Positions 34,380 to 47,576 are shown, counted from the stretch's first letter. The stretch: DNA of 64,000 nucleotides from Phalacrocorax aristotelis (GCF_949628215.1 NW_027441207.1:1-64000), one strand, 5' to 3'. Notes: a model not told the origin generated them from the sequence alone. A program made the numbers and translations.

Positions 34380-34880
34380 CCCTCCGGACGCACTGAGGCG
34401 GCTCCTGCAGGGACGGGACAGGCGCGGTCTGTGCCAGATGCAGGACTTTCACACGTGTTTGCGAAAAACTGTGTAAGGGACTATAAACCTGTCCCGAGAG
34501 GGCCGGCAGGACAAGTTTCACCACCACAGCTCAATCATCGCGGCAACCGAGCGGGCCGGGCCGGGCCGGTCCCCGGGGCCGCCCGGCGAGCCCTGCCCTG
34601 CAGTGGCGCGCGTGTCCCGCTGCCTCTGGAGCGCGCGCCCTCCGCGCGTGCGCCGGGCCCAGCGCCGCCTGACCGCGGCCCGGAGCCTCTAGAACTTTCC
34701 AGCGCCCTCTGGTGGCGGTACTGGGCATGCGCGGCATCGCCGGGCGGGAGGCGGGGGAGGGAAACCAGTCACTGATTGTGCAAGAGGGCAACGCTGTAAA
34801 AAGGGGAAACCAGCGGCGACCATGAGGAGTGTTTTGGAATGTGCCTCTGCTGCTGGGTTTGGAGATGTGTCGGACGGACC
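34380..34880. promoter_or_regulatory. CpG-rich segment with CTCF-like and NRF1-like motifs
   Basis: CpG-dense DNA. AGCGCCCTCTGGTGG at 34,701-34,715 fits the reverse complement of the CTCF core, and GCATGCGCGG at about 34,727 resembles an NRF1 site. A 61-codon frame at 34,822-35,007 with a hydrophobic C-terminal half follows, but it may be chance. The downstream part (34,900-35,170) has an LTR-like flavour (CT-rich tract, then CCAAATTAAGTGAC) that I cannot confirm. Confidence 0.4.
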
Positions 34881-35169
34881 GCGCCGGGGGACGGACCGCC
34901 CCAGGTCTGTGGTGGTAGTTACTGCAATACTCTCGTGCTCGCTTGCTCTCTTTTTCTCTCTTTCTCTGCTTTTCTCTCGTGTATTTATCGTTGGCCAAAT
35001 TAAGTGACTTGGCCCTTTGATTCCGTTTTGAGTCTTAATTCTGTTCCCGAGAATGTAAAAGGAGACTGGTCATGACAACACAGAAGTTAAGCCCAGCCGC
35101 CCCCAACCTCCCAAAATTACCTGAGGTCGGTTGGAAAGCAAGGGGGTTTAACCTCTGCCAAATTGTTCA

Positions 35170-37139
35170 GCCCAACAGTGGATCGTGACAGACTGGTAGG
35201 AGCAGCAACAAAGAGGCGGTTTTAGCAGTTTCTCTCCAGCAGGTATGCCCTGCTGCAAGGTCTGGCCTATCTGCCCAGCGACTGGACTAGAAGCAAATAA
35301 AGAGGAAGCCTTCAGCTGCTTCCGTTTTTAAGAAATACCAGGTCAACAATTGCTATGTTCTTCCTGTTTCTATCTCAGGGTCTTCCAGAGAGCTTGACAT
35401 CTCTGCGTGATTCACGTGTGGCTTCGGCTACCACGTGTGCTGTGCCTCACAGCCTCGCAGTTAAATTCCCCTTTCTGCACTGCAACTGCTTCGTGCAGTG
35501 GCCATAAGGTGCTGTGTTCCTCCTGTGTTTTGCTGGCAAGGTGGCTGTACGAGGGCAATGCTGGTGGCACACACCAGCTACTGGGCTGCTCCAGTTCTCC
35601 TCTACACCCTTCCCTGTTCCCTCTTGCTCCTTCTAGCAAGAGGTTGTAAAAATATCAAGTCACTTGAGTAACTCTTCTCTAGCATGCAAGTCCTGTCAAA
35701 CCAGTAATATGATACACCTTAAAATCTCTGTTCCTTTATGGATTATAGAGCTGAGACAGAACACCAGCAACACCACCATCACCACCCCCCAGCCACGACA
35801 AAAAAGATTCGATTTCTTTACAGCCAGCCGCCAGATCAGCCAGTAAGAGGAGTGTGTGCCACTGGGTCACTGAGGCCAGCAGTGACTAGGGTCCATTTCT
35901 GAGCAACGCTGTCCTGTATAGAACTGAACCCGTTCCTGTTTTTCAAAAGCTTTCAATATTAGACATGAAAAAAGTGGTCAGTAAGATACCTAAAAAAGAG
36001 GTTCTCTCTAAAAGTGCTCAAGGAACTGAGCTTCTAAAATGTTAGTATTCATGCCCTTCTTGCTGCTGGTTGTTCACCAGAATCAAGAGAAGCTAATTTG
36101 CCTGGTATTTGTTGGAGACAGAAAGTAGTACATGTAAAGTAAGAAGTCCTGCCAACCATTCCTAAATTCCCACCAGATTAGATATTTTTTGCATCTTGTT
36201 TATGCTGTTAATTCTGATGCCAATTAACTGAACTGCAGAATTCCTATTGATACTGTTTTAAGTAATATTTTTCCCCTCCGGGTATGCACATCTTGGTGTT
36301 GTGAGCCTTGGCCATTGCTTTTTTTGGTCTCATTCCACAGGATGACTTGCCTATTTAACACCTTCTGGGATTTTTTTGCTCACACTGTGAGCATGTTTGC
36401 ATTTAGCTAGACATACAGATGGTGAAGTGCAAGTTAAACTGAGCTTTTTTAAAAAAAAAACAAACAAATTGGGCCTAAATAATTGTGATGTAGAGATTCC
36501 CTTTCAGTACCATATGGTTAATGAATCTATATAGCTGTCAGTTTTCAGTATGGCTATTGAAATCACAGCTCACTAGCTGACCTGCGTACAAGAACTTGCT
36601 CTTTAAAAGACAAAACTTCAAAAACGGATTTGGATGATGAACAAAAAGGATTTCAAATACATTGTTTTAGCAAATGGATTCACACAGAGGCCTCTTATGC
36701 TTCTACAAAAGCAGTTCTTATATAAAAATTACAAGCAAAACAAGCTGAAATTAAAAATGAAAAAAAAGTGAAAGGAGAGAAGAAAAGGGATTGGGGGGGG
36801 GGGCAGTGAAGACAAAGTATTATCTAATCTTCTTGATTTTCTAGGGTAGCTGCTGGAACAGGCAGTGTGATTTTTACCTAAGCACTAAGCAGCACTTATC
36901 TAATCACTTATCTAATCACTAACTTACCTAATCACTAAGCAGCAATTGCAGAGTTAATTAGTCTCCACCGTTAGCAAGTGGGTGGCATTTACTTTGATAA
37001 TAGGGCTGTCTCAAAAATGGAGGCAACACAGATCATGATTGTGTACCTTACCTGTTGAGGCAGGAACAGTAAAGCCTCTGGAAATGGGTTTAAGCAGAAA
37101 GCTAACTAAAAACGTTTTGCTGTGTCCCAAGTGTAGCTG
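35170..37139. other. Unassigned AT-rich stretch
   Basis: No gene or known repeat recognised. A small TAATCACT repeat cluster is at about 36,890-36,945, and short A and G runs at 36,450 and 36,793. Confidence 0.4.
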
Positions 37140-37445
37140 TACGCTTCTACGGGAGAACTTATCTTGGGCCGCATATCTCTGGGACACAGGGCTCTACCCA
37201 CCCTGGGGACAGTGATGCACAGACATCAATATGATGGATACAAAATGTCCGTTTATTTAACTGCGTCACACGCTTATATAGCTCTTGCGCTTCCTGTTCC
37301 TGCCACTCCTATGGGGAGGAGTCTATCTTTCCATCACATCTCGTGATCTTCCGGTCGCCGATCCCTGTCTATTCTCCTACACCCAAGTATGTCGTTTGTT
37401 CTAATTATAGAATGGCAAATATCAAGGAGAAATGATGCTGCGCCG
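37140..37445 (-). repeat. Possible solo LTR, minus strand
   Basis: The minus strand shows GAGCTATATAAGCG (about 37,270-37,285), then AATAAA (37,252-37,257), then a U5-like tail, the order expected of an LTR. Edges and target duplication could not be set; family unknown. Confidence 0.45.
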
Positions 37446-38887
37446 GGGTGGTGGTGGTGACTCAGTGTTCACTAGTCACTGCAGAGCAGGCTGTCAGAAA
37501 GCATTTCTTTTGAATTGTACTCGGGTGGTAGTTTTCTGTCTCACTGTGCCTTGTAAATGAAGAAGGAAACATGCGCTGTATTTGTAAGTGCCATGTTATT
37601 TAATTCCAGCAATGTCTGGAGTATTTGCTCAGCGACTGAGCCCTTTGAAGTGTTAGACCCTTGCTTAGTAGTAATAGTAGTAATGCATGAGAAAGTTGCT
37701 GGTGTTTTAGATATAACTGTGGGAACAAGTGGCACACTTGAGCAATAATAACAATTACAGCAAAGGAAGTAGTTTATTATAACAGAAAAGAAATGAAATC
37801 TACGGCTCCTTTACATAGCTTTCAAACAAATAGAGAAACACATACACAACACAAAAAAGAGTTTTAGTAGAAGACTTGCCATGAAAATAATTTCAGTCTG
37901 GTGCCATTGTGAGTGCTTGTCTAAATGAACAGGGCAACACATAACTAGCCACCCAGTGAGCAAACATTAAATGTTACTCGTTGTGAGGAATGCCATTTGT
38001 TTCAGTACCAACGTTACCTTTTTTCTAAAGTAACTTCATTGATATCACCTTTTTACATCAGAAAAAGAGAGTTGTAGTTCTGTGCTAGACATTTGTTGAG
38101 ACAAAATCAGGCTTTAGCTATGAAAGTTTTTCCTGGTGGCTATCATTGCACGTCTGCCCATACCTGGGTGATGTTGAGCAAGGCAAGACTCATCACCCAC
38201 GTGGAGCAGAGAGAATTCGGAGCTCCTCCAAAGGAGGATCTGGGCCTCCTCAGATCAATTTTGCAGTGTCCTGCCTAGAGTAACAGGGAACTTTTTTTCT
38301 CTAGTTTCAGAAACTGCTTATCATTTTACCACAGAATTGTCGGAGATAATGTGTGGAATTTCCACTTTGCTTTTGAAAACTGGCTAGTTTTTGATACTGG
38401 TGTTTGAAACAAAACAGCTCTGCTAACTAATTGTACATGATGTTGGAGAGACAGTCAATGCCTGAGTTGTAATTGATACGTATTTCTTTAAAATTTTCCC
38501 CCGAGAACCCTATCAGTTTTTCTCAAGAGCGTTTTCTTTTTCCCCACACAAACTCTCCACTTCACTTTGATATCTTTGTCCAAAGCTTAGACTGTTGTCC
38601 ACAATAGCCAACATGCTGGAAGACAAATTTTTAGGCATTTTATTTCATTTTGTAAATTCAGTGCATAGATGGAAACTGCAAAACAGATGGAAGAAATGCT
38701 CTTACAGATTTGTAAACAGTGCAATCAAAGACATAGCTAGTTAGTGCCTGGCAAGGTTTTGGATATGACTTCTGTCATTTGAGAGATCTCTTGCTAAGGA
38801 TGGGTGAACTGGTTTTAAAAGTGAGGGGAGAACTAGCTTATATAAGATTCTTCATAAGAGCTCTTAAATTCTTTTCTTGTTTGCTGC
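37446..38887. other. Unassigned stretch before ERV-L copy 2
   Basis: AT-rich, no recognised gene, RNA or repeat. Confidence 0.4.
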
Positions 38888-39375
38888 TGTTGTGGTTTGG
38901 CCCGCAGCCCAGCCCCACACAGTCGCCCGATCACTCCCCCACCAGTAGATGGGGAGAGAATCAGAAGGGTAACGCTCGTGGGTTGGGATAAGAACAGTTT
39001 AATAATTCAAATTAAAAGAAACAACAATAGAAATGCAATGTAAAGGAGAACAACGAGAGGCACAAAGCCCCGGGGGAGGGGGGAAGGGAGGGGAGAGGGG
39101 GAACGAACCGCCGGAACAAACCCCACGTGCCGCAGCCGCCCGCCGACCCAATGCCGCGCCGCTCCTGAGCCGCAACTGCCCCCCTCAATATACTGGTCAT
39201 GGAGTCACATAGTATGGAATGAACCTGCCATTGGCCAGTCGGGGTCAGCCGCCCCCACCATGGCCCTGCCCCTCCCAGCACCCCCCCCGCCACGCAGGCA
39301 GAGCATGGGAAGCTGGAAAGGTAGCCAACCCCCACGGTGAGGAGAATTAACCCCTTCTCAGCCAAAACCATCACA
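38888..39375 (-). repeat. ERV-L 3' LTR (copy 2)
   Basis: TGTTGTGGTTTGGCC...CCATCACA on the plus strand, followed by the polypurine tract at 39,376. Closest relative in the window is the LTR at 11,434. Confidence 0.85.
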
Positions 39376-39783
39376 GTCGCCTCCCCTTATTCCATACCAT
39401 TTACACCATGCCCAGGTCCCATACGATGCAATACAACCGTACCAACCACCACCCCTCCCCTTCCCATCCTTTAACATAATGGACAGACATCATTCCCTTA
39501 GTTCATGGGCCTTCCCTGTAAAATGTCCATTAAAATGTCCATTGAGTTCACCCAGTCCATGACTCTGGGCTCCATCTGCCGTATCAGTCTTTCAGGGTGG
39601 GAGAGGTGGTGTGTGTGGCGTTGGGTTGCTGCATACCGAGTCAGTCATTGTTCCGTCACTGCTGCACTTTGCTTGTGTCGCAGTTTATCTTCCATGGCTT
39701 GGGAGGCTCGTACTCTGATATCATTGATACAACACAGAGGTGACACACAATATTATATAGCAGTTCGCATTGTGCCATTCAGT

Positions 39784-41412
39784 TCATTGCCTGTTTTCGC
39801 CCAAAATCAAATGCCCTTGAGGCACACATCGGACTTCTCCGTCCTCCCGCATCACCCACCAAGTGCACCCAGGTCCTTGAGCAAAAGCAATCCCACAAAT
39901 GGCTTTGCCTTTGCTGGAGGCAGGAAGGACCCAGACTGTGTTGCCCGGCATACTTTTTGCGTGCGCTACAGGGACTCCATCCCCTTCCACAGTATGTAGG
40001 ATTTCTGACTGGGCAGGGCCAGCTCGCCTGGCAGATCCCCTCGTGTTGACTAACCCCATGGCTTTTGCCAAATGTGCATCCCAGGGCTTGAATGTCCCAC
40101 CCCCCATTGCTCTCAGTGTAGTTTTTAACAGTCCATTGTACCATTCAATTTTCCCAGAGGCTGGTGCGTGATAGGCGGTGTGATACACCCACTCAATGCC
40201 GTGCTCTTTGGCCCAGGTGTCTATGAGGTTATTTCGGAAATGAGTCCCGTTGCCTGACTCAGTTCTCTCTGGGGTGCCATGTCACCACAGGACTTGTTTT
40301 TCCAGACCCAGGAGAGCGTTCCGGGCAGTGGCGTGGGGGACAGGAGATGTTTCCAGCCAGCCAGCCGTTGTTTCTACCATTGTAAGCACATGGCGCTTGC
40401 CTTGGTGGGTTTGTGGGAGTGTGATATAGTCAATGTGCCAGGCCTCCCCATATTTGTATTTCAGCCATCGTCCCCCACACCACAGAGGCTTTACCCGCTT
40501 CGCTTGCTTGATTGCAGCGCGCGTTTCACATTCGTGGATAGCCTGTGCAATAACATCCATGGTTAAGTCCACCCCTCGATCACGAGCCCACCTGCATGTT
40601 GCATCTCTCCCTTGATGGCCTGAGGTGTCATGGGCCCACCGACCTAGAAATAGTTCACCCTTTTGCTGCCAGTCCAGATCCACCTCAGCCACTTCAATCT
40701 TGGCAGCCTGATCCACCTGCTGGTTGTTTCCATGCTCTTCAGTGGCCCGACTCTTGGGGACGTGAGCATCCACATGCCGTACCTTTACAACCAGTTTCTC
40801 TTCCTGGGCAGCAATATCTTGCCCCAGTGCGGCAGCCCAGATGGGTTTGCCGCTGCGCTGCCAGTTGTTCTGCTTCCACTGCTGTAACCAGCCCCACATG
40901 GCATTTGCCACCATCCAGGAGTCAGTAGAGAGATAGGGCACTGGCCACTTTTCCCGTTCAGCGATGTCTGAGGCCAGCTGGATGGCCTTTACCTCTGCAA
41001 AGTGGCTCCATTCACCTTCTCCTTCAGCAGGTTCTGTGACTTGTCGTGTAGGACTCCATACAGCAGCCTTCTGTCTCCAGTGCTTCCCCACAAGGCGACA
41101 GGACCCATCAGTGAGCAGGGCGTATTGCTTCTCATCTTCTGGCAGTTTGTTATAGGGTGGGGCCTCTTCAGCACGTGTCACCTCCTCCTCTGGTGATAAT
41201 CCAAAATCTTTGCCTTCTGGCCAGTCCATGGTCACTTCCAAGATTCCTGGGCGACTGGGGTTTCCTACTCGAGCCCGCTGGGTGATCAGTGCAACCCATT
41301 TACTCCACATAGCATCAGTTGCATGGTGTGTAGAGGGGATGTTTCTTTTGAACATCCAGCCCAGCACTCGCAGTCGGGGTGCCAGGAGCAACTGTGTTTC
41401 ACTACCAACCAT
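39784..41412 (-). pseudogene. ERV-L integrase and RNase H (copy 2)
   Basis: Frame 40,282-41,412 carries RNase H (TDGSCRLVG, DSWMVANA) and the integrase N-terminus with zinc site. A TGA at 40,282-40,284 cuts it, and the C-terminal part follows at 39,784-40,188 (GKIEWYNG). The second catalytic Asp is replaced by Gly in ESGNGTH near 40,250, so integrase would be dead even without the stop. Confidence 0.8.
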
Positions 41413-42290
41413 TCTGAAGCAGCTCGAACCCCTTCATATGCTGCCAATATCTCTTTTTCAGTTGGAGTATAGCGGGCTTCGGACCCTCTGTATCCCCAAC
41501 TCCAAAACCCTAGGGGTTGACCCCAGGTCTCCCCTGGCGCTTTCTGCCAGGTAGGGCCATTCTCCCCGGCTGCAGTGTAGAGCACATTTTTTACACCTTG
41601 TCCTGCCCGGACTGGCCCAAGAGCTACTGCATGGACTATTTCTCGCTTAATCTGTTCAAAGGCTTGTCGTTGCTCAGGGCCCCATTTGAAATCATTCTTT
41701 TTCCGGGTCACTTGATAGAGAGGGCTTACAATCATACTGTAATTTGGAATATGCATTCTCCAAAAACCCACAACGCCCAAGAAAGCTTGTGTTTCCTTTT
41801 TGCTAGTTGGTGGAGACATGGCTGCTATTTTGTTGATCACATCCATTGGAATCTGACGACAACCATCTTGCCATTTGATTCCTAAGAACTGGATTTCTCG
41901 TGCAGGTCCCTTCACCTTACTTTGTTTTATGGCAAAACCAGCTTTCAGAAGGATTTGGACTATTTTCTCTCCTTTCTCAAAAATTTCTTCCACTGTGTTG
42001 CCCCACACAATGATGTCATCAATGTATTGAAGGTGTTCTGGAGCTTCTCCCTGTTCTAGTACAGACGGAATCAGTCCATGGCAAATGGTAGGACTGTGTT
42101 TCCACCCCTGGGGCAGTCGATTCCAGGTGTACTGGACGCCCCTCCATGTGAAAGCAAACTGTGGCCTGCACTCTGCTGCCAGAGGGATTGAGAAAAATAC
42201 ATTAGCAATATCAATTGTGGCATACCACTTGGCTGCCTTTGACTCCAGTTCGTATTGAAGTTCTAGCATGTCTGGCACAGCAGCACACAA
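41286..42290 (-). pseudogene. ERV-L reverse transcriptase (copy 2)
   Basis: A 334-codon frame with LPQGWKHSP, the YIDDI catalytic box and a connection region ending GYRGSEARYTPTE. Frame breaks at both ends, near 41,410 (to RNase H) and near 42,290 (to protease), make it non-functional. The sequence at the 41,410 break is the same in copy 1 near 14,440, so it is older than the copies. Confidence 0.8.
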
Positions 42291-42915
42291 TGGTGGAGTC
42301 TACTGTTAGTCTCCACTCTCCATTAGACTTCCGCACTGGCCATATGGAACTGTTAAAGGGTGAGTGGGTCTTACTGATGACTCCTTGGCTCCTCAGTTGG
42401 TGAATGAGTTTATGGATGGGGATCAGAGAGTCTCTGTTGGTGCGATATTGCCACCGGTGCACTGTTGTGGTGGCGATTGGCACCTGTTGTTCCTCGACCT
42501 TCAGCAACCCCACCACAGAAGGGTCCTTTGAGAGACCGGGCAAGGTTAACAGCTGTTTAGTTTCCTCCATCTTCAAGGCAGCTACACCAAAAGCCCACTT
42601 GTAACCTTTTGGGTCCTTGAAATACCCTCTCCTGAGGTAGTCTATGCCAAGGATGCACGGAGCCTCTGGGCCAGTCACAATAGGGTGCTTCTGCCACTCA
42701 TTCCCAGTGAGGCTCACTTCGGCCTCCGATACAGTTAGCTCTTGGGATCCCCCTGTCCCTCCAGCAATGCTAATGGGTTCTGCCCCTATATAGTTTGATG
42801 GCATTAAGGTGCACTGTGCGCCAGTGTCCACTAAAGCTTTATACTCCTGTGGGTCGGACGTGCCAGGCCATCGGATCCACACAGTCCAGTAAGCCCGGTT
42901 ATCCCTTTCCTCCAC
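42211..42915 (-). pseudogene. ERV-L protease and RT start (copy 2)
   Basis: Retroviral aspartic protease with ALVDTGAQCTLMPS, then ILGIDYLRRG, running into the RT fingers (HSPFNSSIWPVRKSNGEW). Ends in a shifted frame overlapping the RT frame by 80 bases. Confidence 0.8.
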
Positions 42916-42936
42916 CCGGCTGGAGGCAGGGCCCCT

Positions 42937-43287
42937 CTAGTCCTGATCATGGCAGTCACAACTCACTTCCTGTAAATGTGAATCAGGAGTCCCTCTATTA
43001 CACTTAGAAATAAAATCTGCGCTTCTACTCCTCTGTCTGGGGACTTGCTCACTGGAAACTGGAGCAGCAGCTTTCCTGGAAGAGCCTCCCTGAGTGACTG
43101 TTCTTTCTTGCAGTTCATGTACTCGTGCCTCTAGGGCTGAGGTAGGCTTGCCATCCCACCTCATCATGTCCTCTCCGTGGTCATGCAGGTAGAACCATAG
43201 GGTGGCCCGTGGTGTGTATCCCCTCCTTTGAGCCAAAGGACGCTTATTACTAACAGCTGAGACACTACTCTGTTGAGGTGGGGAGAT
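42937..43287 (-). pseudogene. ERV-L gag C-terminal remnant (copy 2)
   Basis: About 100 codons with WFYLHDHGEDMMRW and a Ser/Arg-rich tail, matching 14,863-15,230 of copy 1. The match ends near 43,287. Confidence 0.7.
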
Positions 43288-43810
43288 TTTCGTTAGTCTC
43301 GATAATTACATTGACAGGAAATGGATTAAGACAATGAAGAAGTCAACGTTAATGCTTGACATGTGACTTGCCAAAGCCATCTGTTCAGGTTGTTCTCAGC
43401 AGAGCAGTCGAGCACTTTCTCAAAAGCAGTGGTTTGGGTACTTTAAATAGTCAAACGACCATCCTAGCAGCAAGATTTGAGACAGAAGACCGCAAAAGCG
43501 ACTCTTCAATCTAATTCATGTTCCTTCTGATGCTGAAGGTTGTTCATTGCCTGTCACAATTTTAATACAACCTGTCTGGGAGAATAACTTGTATTTATAA
43601 GAAGTGATGTTTGCCTATGGGGATTTGGTTACCCTAGCCAAGTGTGAATCACTCCTTTTAAAAGACTCTGTTTTTTTTCTGTATGGCTAACTGATTTTTC
43701 TTTTTTTTCTGCAAATAGTAAAGAATTTATATTTACCTGTCCGGTATCAAGGACATTCACCCTTACTGAAGAAACTTTTGAACAGTTTTGTTGTGTGCTT
43801 GTGTGTCCAG

Positions 43811-44290
43811 TCTGATCCCCTCTATACAAACAGGATGTGGCCAGGCTGGAAGGGGTCCAGAGAGGTGCCACCAGGATGATCAGAGGACTGGGAAGCTGCC
43901 ATACGAGGATGGGCTGGGAGAGCTGGGTTTGTTCAGCCTTGAGAAAAGGAGGCTCAGAGGGGATCTCGTCCCCGTGTACCAGGACTTAGGGGGTAGCTAC
44001 AAAGAAGATGGAGACTCCCTTTTTACTTGGAGTCGCATGGAGAGGACAAGGGGAATGGCCACAGGTTGCTCTTGGAGAGATTCCGATTGGCCACCAGAGG
44101 GAAATTTTTCACACTGAGGACAGTCACCGTTGGAATAATCTCCCCAGGGAGGTGGTTGACTCGGCCACGTTGGACACCATCAAGAGTTGTCTGGACAGGG
44201 TGCTGGGCCATCTTGTCTAGACTGGGCTCTTCCCAGAAAGGTTGGACTAGATGATCGCTGAGGTCCCTTCCAACCTGGGATTCTGTGATC
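43811..44290 (+). mobile_element. CR1 LINE, 3' end (right arm only)
   Basis: CR1 3' region with AGAGGTGCCACCAGGATGAT, the FSLEKRRL-type C-terminal segment, and the end CCTTCCAACCTGGGATTCTG. Plus strand, 5'-truncated. In the left arm the flanking sequences are directly adjacent, so the insertion is specific to this arm. Confidence 0.88.
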
Positions 44291-44319
44291 TTAGTAAACC
44301 TGATCTCCACCTTCTGCAG

Positions 44320-46193
44320 AATTCCCTGGCCCTGCTCTTTCACCCAGCTACAATCAAACCTGTGTCGTGGCAACACGTGAGAATTCTTCGGTCCCTCATG
44401 TGCCAAGGAGAGCATAGGCGAGCCCTCAGATACATGCAGGTGATGAAGCCACCATTCTCAAGCAGTTGTGAAGAGCGGCTTTTCCTCACTGTGCTGTTGT
44501 CCAATAGGTAAAGAAATCTATGCCACCATTTTGGCATTGAAATCCTGTGAAAGGTGGAGAACAAACACTAGAAATCACAATCCCCTAAATTTCCTTTAAA
44601 CTTTGAGCACAATAATTGTGGGGCATCTTTTTAGTTATACTATTAATACGCCTTTACATCTCAAAAAATTAACTACAGGTGCATGGCGGAGGCTTGGGGT
44701 CTGCTGCAGGAAGACACCGCTCAGTTAAAGGAGGAAGAGCTATTAAAAGATATGTATGACATCTGTCAGGAGATGGGACTAGTGGAAGACTTCCTGAGGC
44801 TGCCTTTCACAGTTGCCGAACAAGTAAGTGTGGGCAAGAAAAAAATCTGAATCCCTTCTTTGCCAAGAGAAGAGGCAGGATCATCATATATGTTTTAAAA
44901 TGTGTTATTTCTCGTAGAAGTGTTTGGAGAAATTTTTACGGACTCATGAAATTATTTTAGTCCAGCATCTGCAGTGTGCCAACTGTATGGCAGCACTACG
45001 GCTGAACCAGGCGATGAACGTTCATCTCATGGTAAGCGTAAAAGTCCTGCCAAGTGAGCCAGTTTCTCTCAGGGGTTACTAACCGGTTTAACAGCGCTCA
45101 GTAAGAATCCTGCTTTCTTTATCACACCCTTCTTTGAAATACTTGCAATAAGCCTCTGCACCTTACATTACAGCTGAACCTAAAAGTTGAACAAAATGTG
45201 TCACTACTCCAAAGCTACCCCGTGCAGTTGGAAATTCCGTGTTCCAGGCTGTTGTTGACTCCACTTCAAACAGTTTGTTTGTGTCTGAGGATGAAATAAG
45301 TATCTTTCCTGTCAGCCACTCTTACCATTCAGTTATCCACAGACATACATTATGTAGGGTTCGGATTACTGGAAGTTGTTTGGGTCACTGTGGAATGAAG
45401 AGTGTGTTGTATGTCACCTCTGGTATCTTGCACGCAACTCTGGGTGCCAACCCACAGGCAAAATTTGCATCATGGGTTGTTCTTTTTATTATTTCCTCAA
45501 GTTATAGCGTGAGGTCTGCAATTCCACAGCTTTCATTTTACCACTTTTAGGACCAAAATTCTTACCTAACTTCTGTACCTCAAAATAGGCAGGTCAAATT
45601 TTGTGTTATGGGAACTTCTGTTGTGGTTTTGTGATCCATGTGCTGTTTTCCGGAACCATAGTTTCCCAGGGAAGCAAACTTACCCAGGTGGTTTTGGAAG
45701 GTTTGGGTCCTGCATTTGAAAGCTTTCATCCAGGGGGAAGGGGTGTGTAGGTAGCTTTCTCTTCCTCATTTTAATCCTCACTTCCTTTTGTCCAACGTAA
45801 CCTGCCGTTGCCCTGGAGATTCAGTCACCTGGGGCAGTGGCATTTCAGGAAAAACAAGGGAAAGGGTGCTATTTTGTCAGCCATGTGAAACTTGTGGGTG
45901 CTGACAAGCGTGTCAGAATCAGGTTCTGCAGAGTGCGGGAATGGTTTTAACTTAAAGTTGTAGGTTCTGTTATTATTCTAGTCTTCCTTCCGCTTGGCTA
46001 AAAATACAGGGTGAAAATTCTTGCTTTACGCTTTTTGTTCATCAGAACGACTGTGCTCCTCGCTGGAGACAGAGAGCAGTTGCCAGAAATTCCCTATCAG
46101 GCCAACACGGCAAGACCCTTCCTAGAGGTCAGAGGCAGCTGGCTGCAGGGAGAGCCAAGCCTTAGCATCTGCCTTCATCCGGACCAAGAGGAG
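44320..46193 (+). pseudogene. AHCTF1 (ELYS) fragment, right arm
   Basis: Four exons with normal splice sites and consistent phase: 44,320-44,507 ([27 protein letters not shown]), 44,679-44,823 (ELLKDMYDICQEMGLVEDF), 44,918-45,031 (VQHLQCANCMAALRLNQ) and 46,046-46,193 ([17 protein letters not shown]). The last has an in-frame TAG after GRAKP, where the left arm reads through. The exons belong to the alpha-helical middle of ELYS. Nothing before or after this block of the gene is present in the arm. AHCTF1 and KIF28 lie close together in other vertebrates as I recall, which fits a duplicated chromosomal piece and not a retrocopy, since introns are kept. Confidence 0.78.
45032..46045. other. AHCTF1 intron (right arm)
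   Basis: Almost identical to 28,334-29,484 in reverse, except that about 130 bases present on the left (28,363-28,516) are absent here. The open frame at 45,239-45,550 is identical in both arms but has no protein features. Confidence 0.6.
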
Positions 46194-47576
46194 GTAATTT
46201 TGGGGGGGAACATAACGCACAACAAACCATCGCTTTGATTGCACAAGGCTGATCGTTTTTCCCTCGTGCTTTACAGCCGCAAGACCAAAGCCATTCTCAA
46301 CGGTAACAAAACCAGCTAATGCAGGAAATGTGGATCCAAGAGAACCTTTCAGCAGTGGTGTATTGGCCAAAGTTAGAGAGTTATGGGTAGGAAACGAGCA
46401 GAAACCCAGTTGAGAGGGAGTTTTTATCTGTTATGATAATGTTTGTTATGCAAAATACATATATTTATATTATGGTAAATGTGTTTAGAGAATTTAAGAG
46501 AGCTGAAACTAAAGCAATGATTAGTATCAAGCTATTGGTGTACACATCTTGCTAGACTTGATTGTGTGATCAAATAGTGATCTTTTCCCACTTGCTGACA
46601 TCTTTCTGCTTTGTTTCTGCCTCTTTTTCTTAAAAATAGGCAGAACGATAAAGAGCAGGAAAGAGGCCAGTAGCTGTCAGATGAGTTTCCTACAGGTGGT
46701 AGGGCCAAATCAACCTCAATTCTGGTATATTTGGACTTGAGGGCAATGAAGGTCAGTTACTGTCCTTCTCTGCTGTCCTTTTGTCATGAGAAAAGACCAA
46801 GACCTTGGGCAGATCGTATTACAAGAACATGCCTAGCGTGCAAATAAGGCTGCTGATAACTAAGTAGTTTAATCCCCCATCAGAACCCCTTCTCATGGAA
46901 GATTACTCTCAGGGTCGTCAGCGCAATCCATTTATTTGCTGCAATTTCATCCCTTCCCATGTAAACAACCATAACTAGTTTCTGGTGGGGAAGAAAGAAG
47001 CTCCAGGCAGAAGCCAACCCATAGTCTCTTGTGAGTTGTTAGGCAATGCTTGTAACCTCTTAGTCTAGGCCAATCAGAAAATACTATGAAATAATAGAAT
47101 TTCTCGTAGTAAGATTGCATTTGTTTCTTATGTTGTTGGTACTTTTGTCTTCTGTGCAAAACTTGCAGGTTTCTATCGCAGGAATGCTGTTTTCACCAAA
47201 GCAGTCAAGATAATGAGTGCCTTTGGATGCTTGGAGAGAAATGTTCTGCGAGTCCTTTTGAATTACAGCTGTTCCTCAAATAAAAAGCGTTTTCCAATGC
47301 ACTGTGCTGTGTGGGTGACCCATACGTGAGGCAGAGGGAAAAATGCAAGTGGCGGTTCCTGATGTGCCTGTTGGTTCAGGTCACCCACTCCTGGGCTGTG
47401 CATCACCCGTCGTGGCTCAAGAGCAGGCTTATCCCACAGCAGCCATCGGTGTGGTGTGCCTTGCTCTTGAACTGGGTTTAAACCCAGACTAGACCATGAA
47501 TTATTAGTGAAAGCCTGATTGCTGGTAGTTTGATACTACAGCTGTAATGTTAATAGACAGAGAGAGAAGGATGCAG
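46194..47576. other. Arm sequence without recognised genes (right)
   Basis: Mirror of 26,403-27,785. The first 200 bases are visibly diverged from the left arm, the rest nearly identical. Confidence 0.6.

Larger units (their letters stand above)
38888..43287 (-). mobile_element. ERV-L copy 2, 5'-truncated
   Basis: Minus-strand 3' LTR, integrase, RNase H, RT, protease and the end of gag. The 5' part (rest of gag, leader, 5' LTR) is missing; the sequence stops near 43,287, 15 bases before the right palindrome arm. LTR and 3' half are nearly identical to copy 1 at 11,434-13,830, and RNase H to the copy in the right arm. Confidence 0.85.
30771..43302. other. Spacer of the inverted repeat
   Basis: 12.5 kb not shared between the arms: AHCTF1 upstream exons at the left, a CpG-rich segment at 34.4-34.9 kb, LTR fragments, unassigned AT-rich DNA, and ERV-L copy 2 at the right, whose broken end abuts the right arm. 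Confidence 0.8.
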
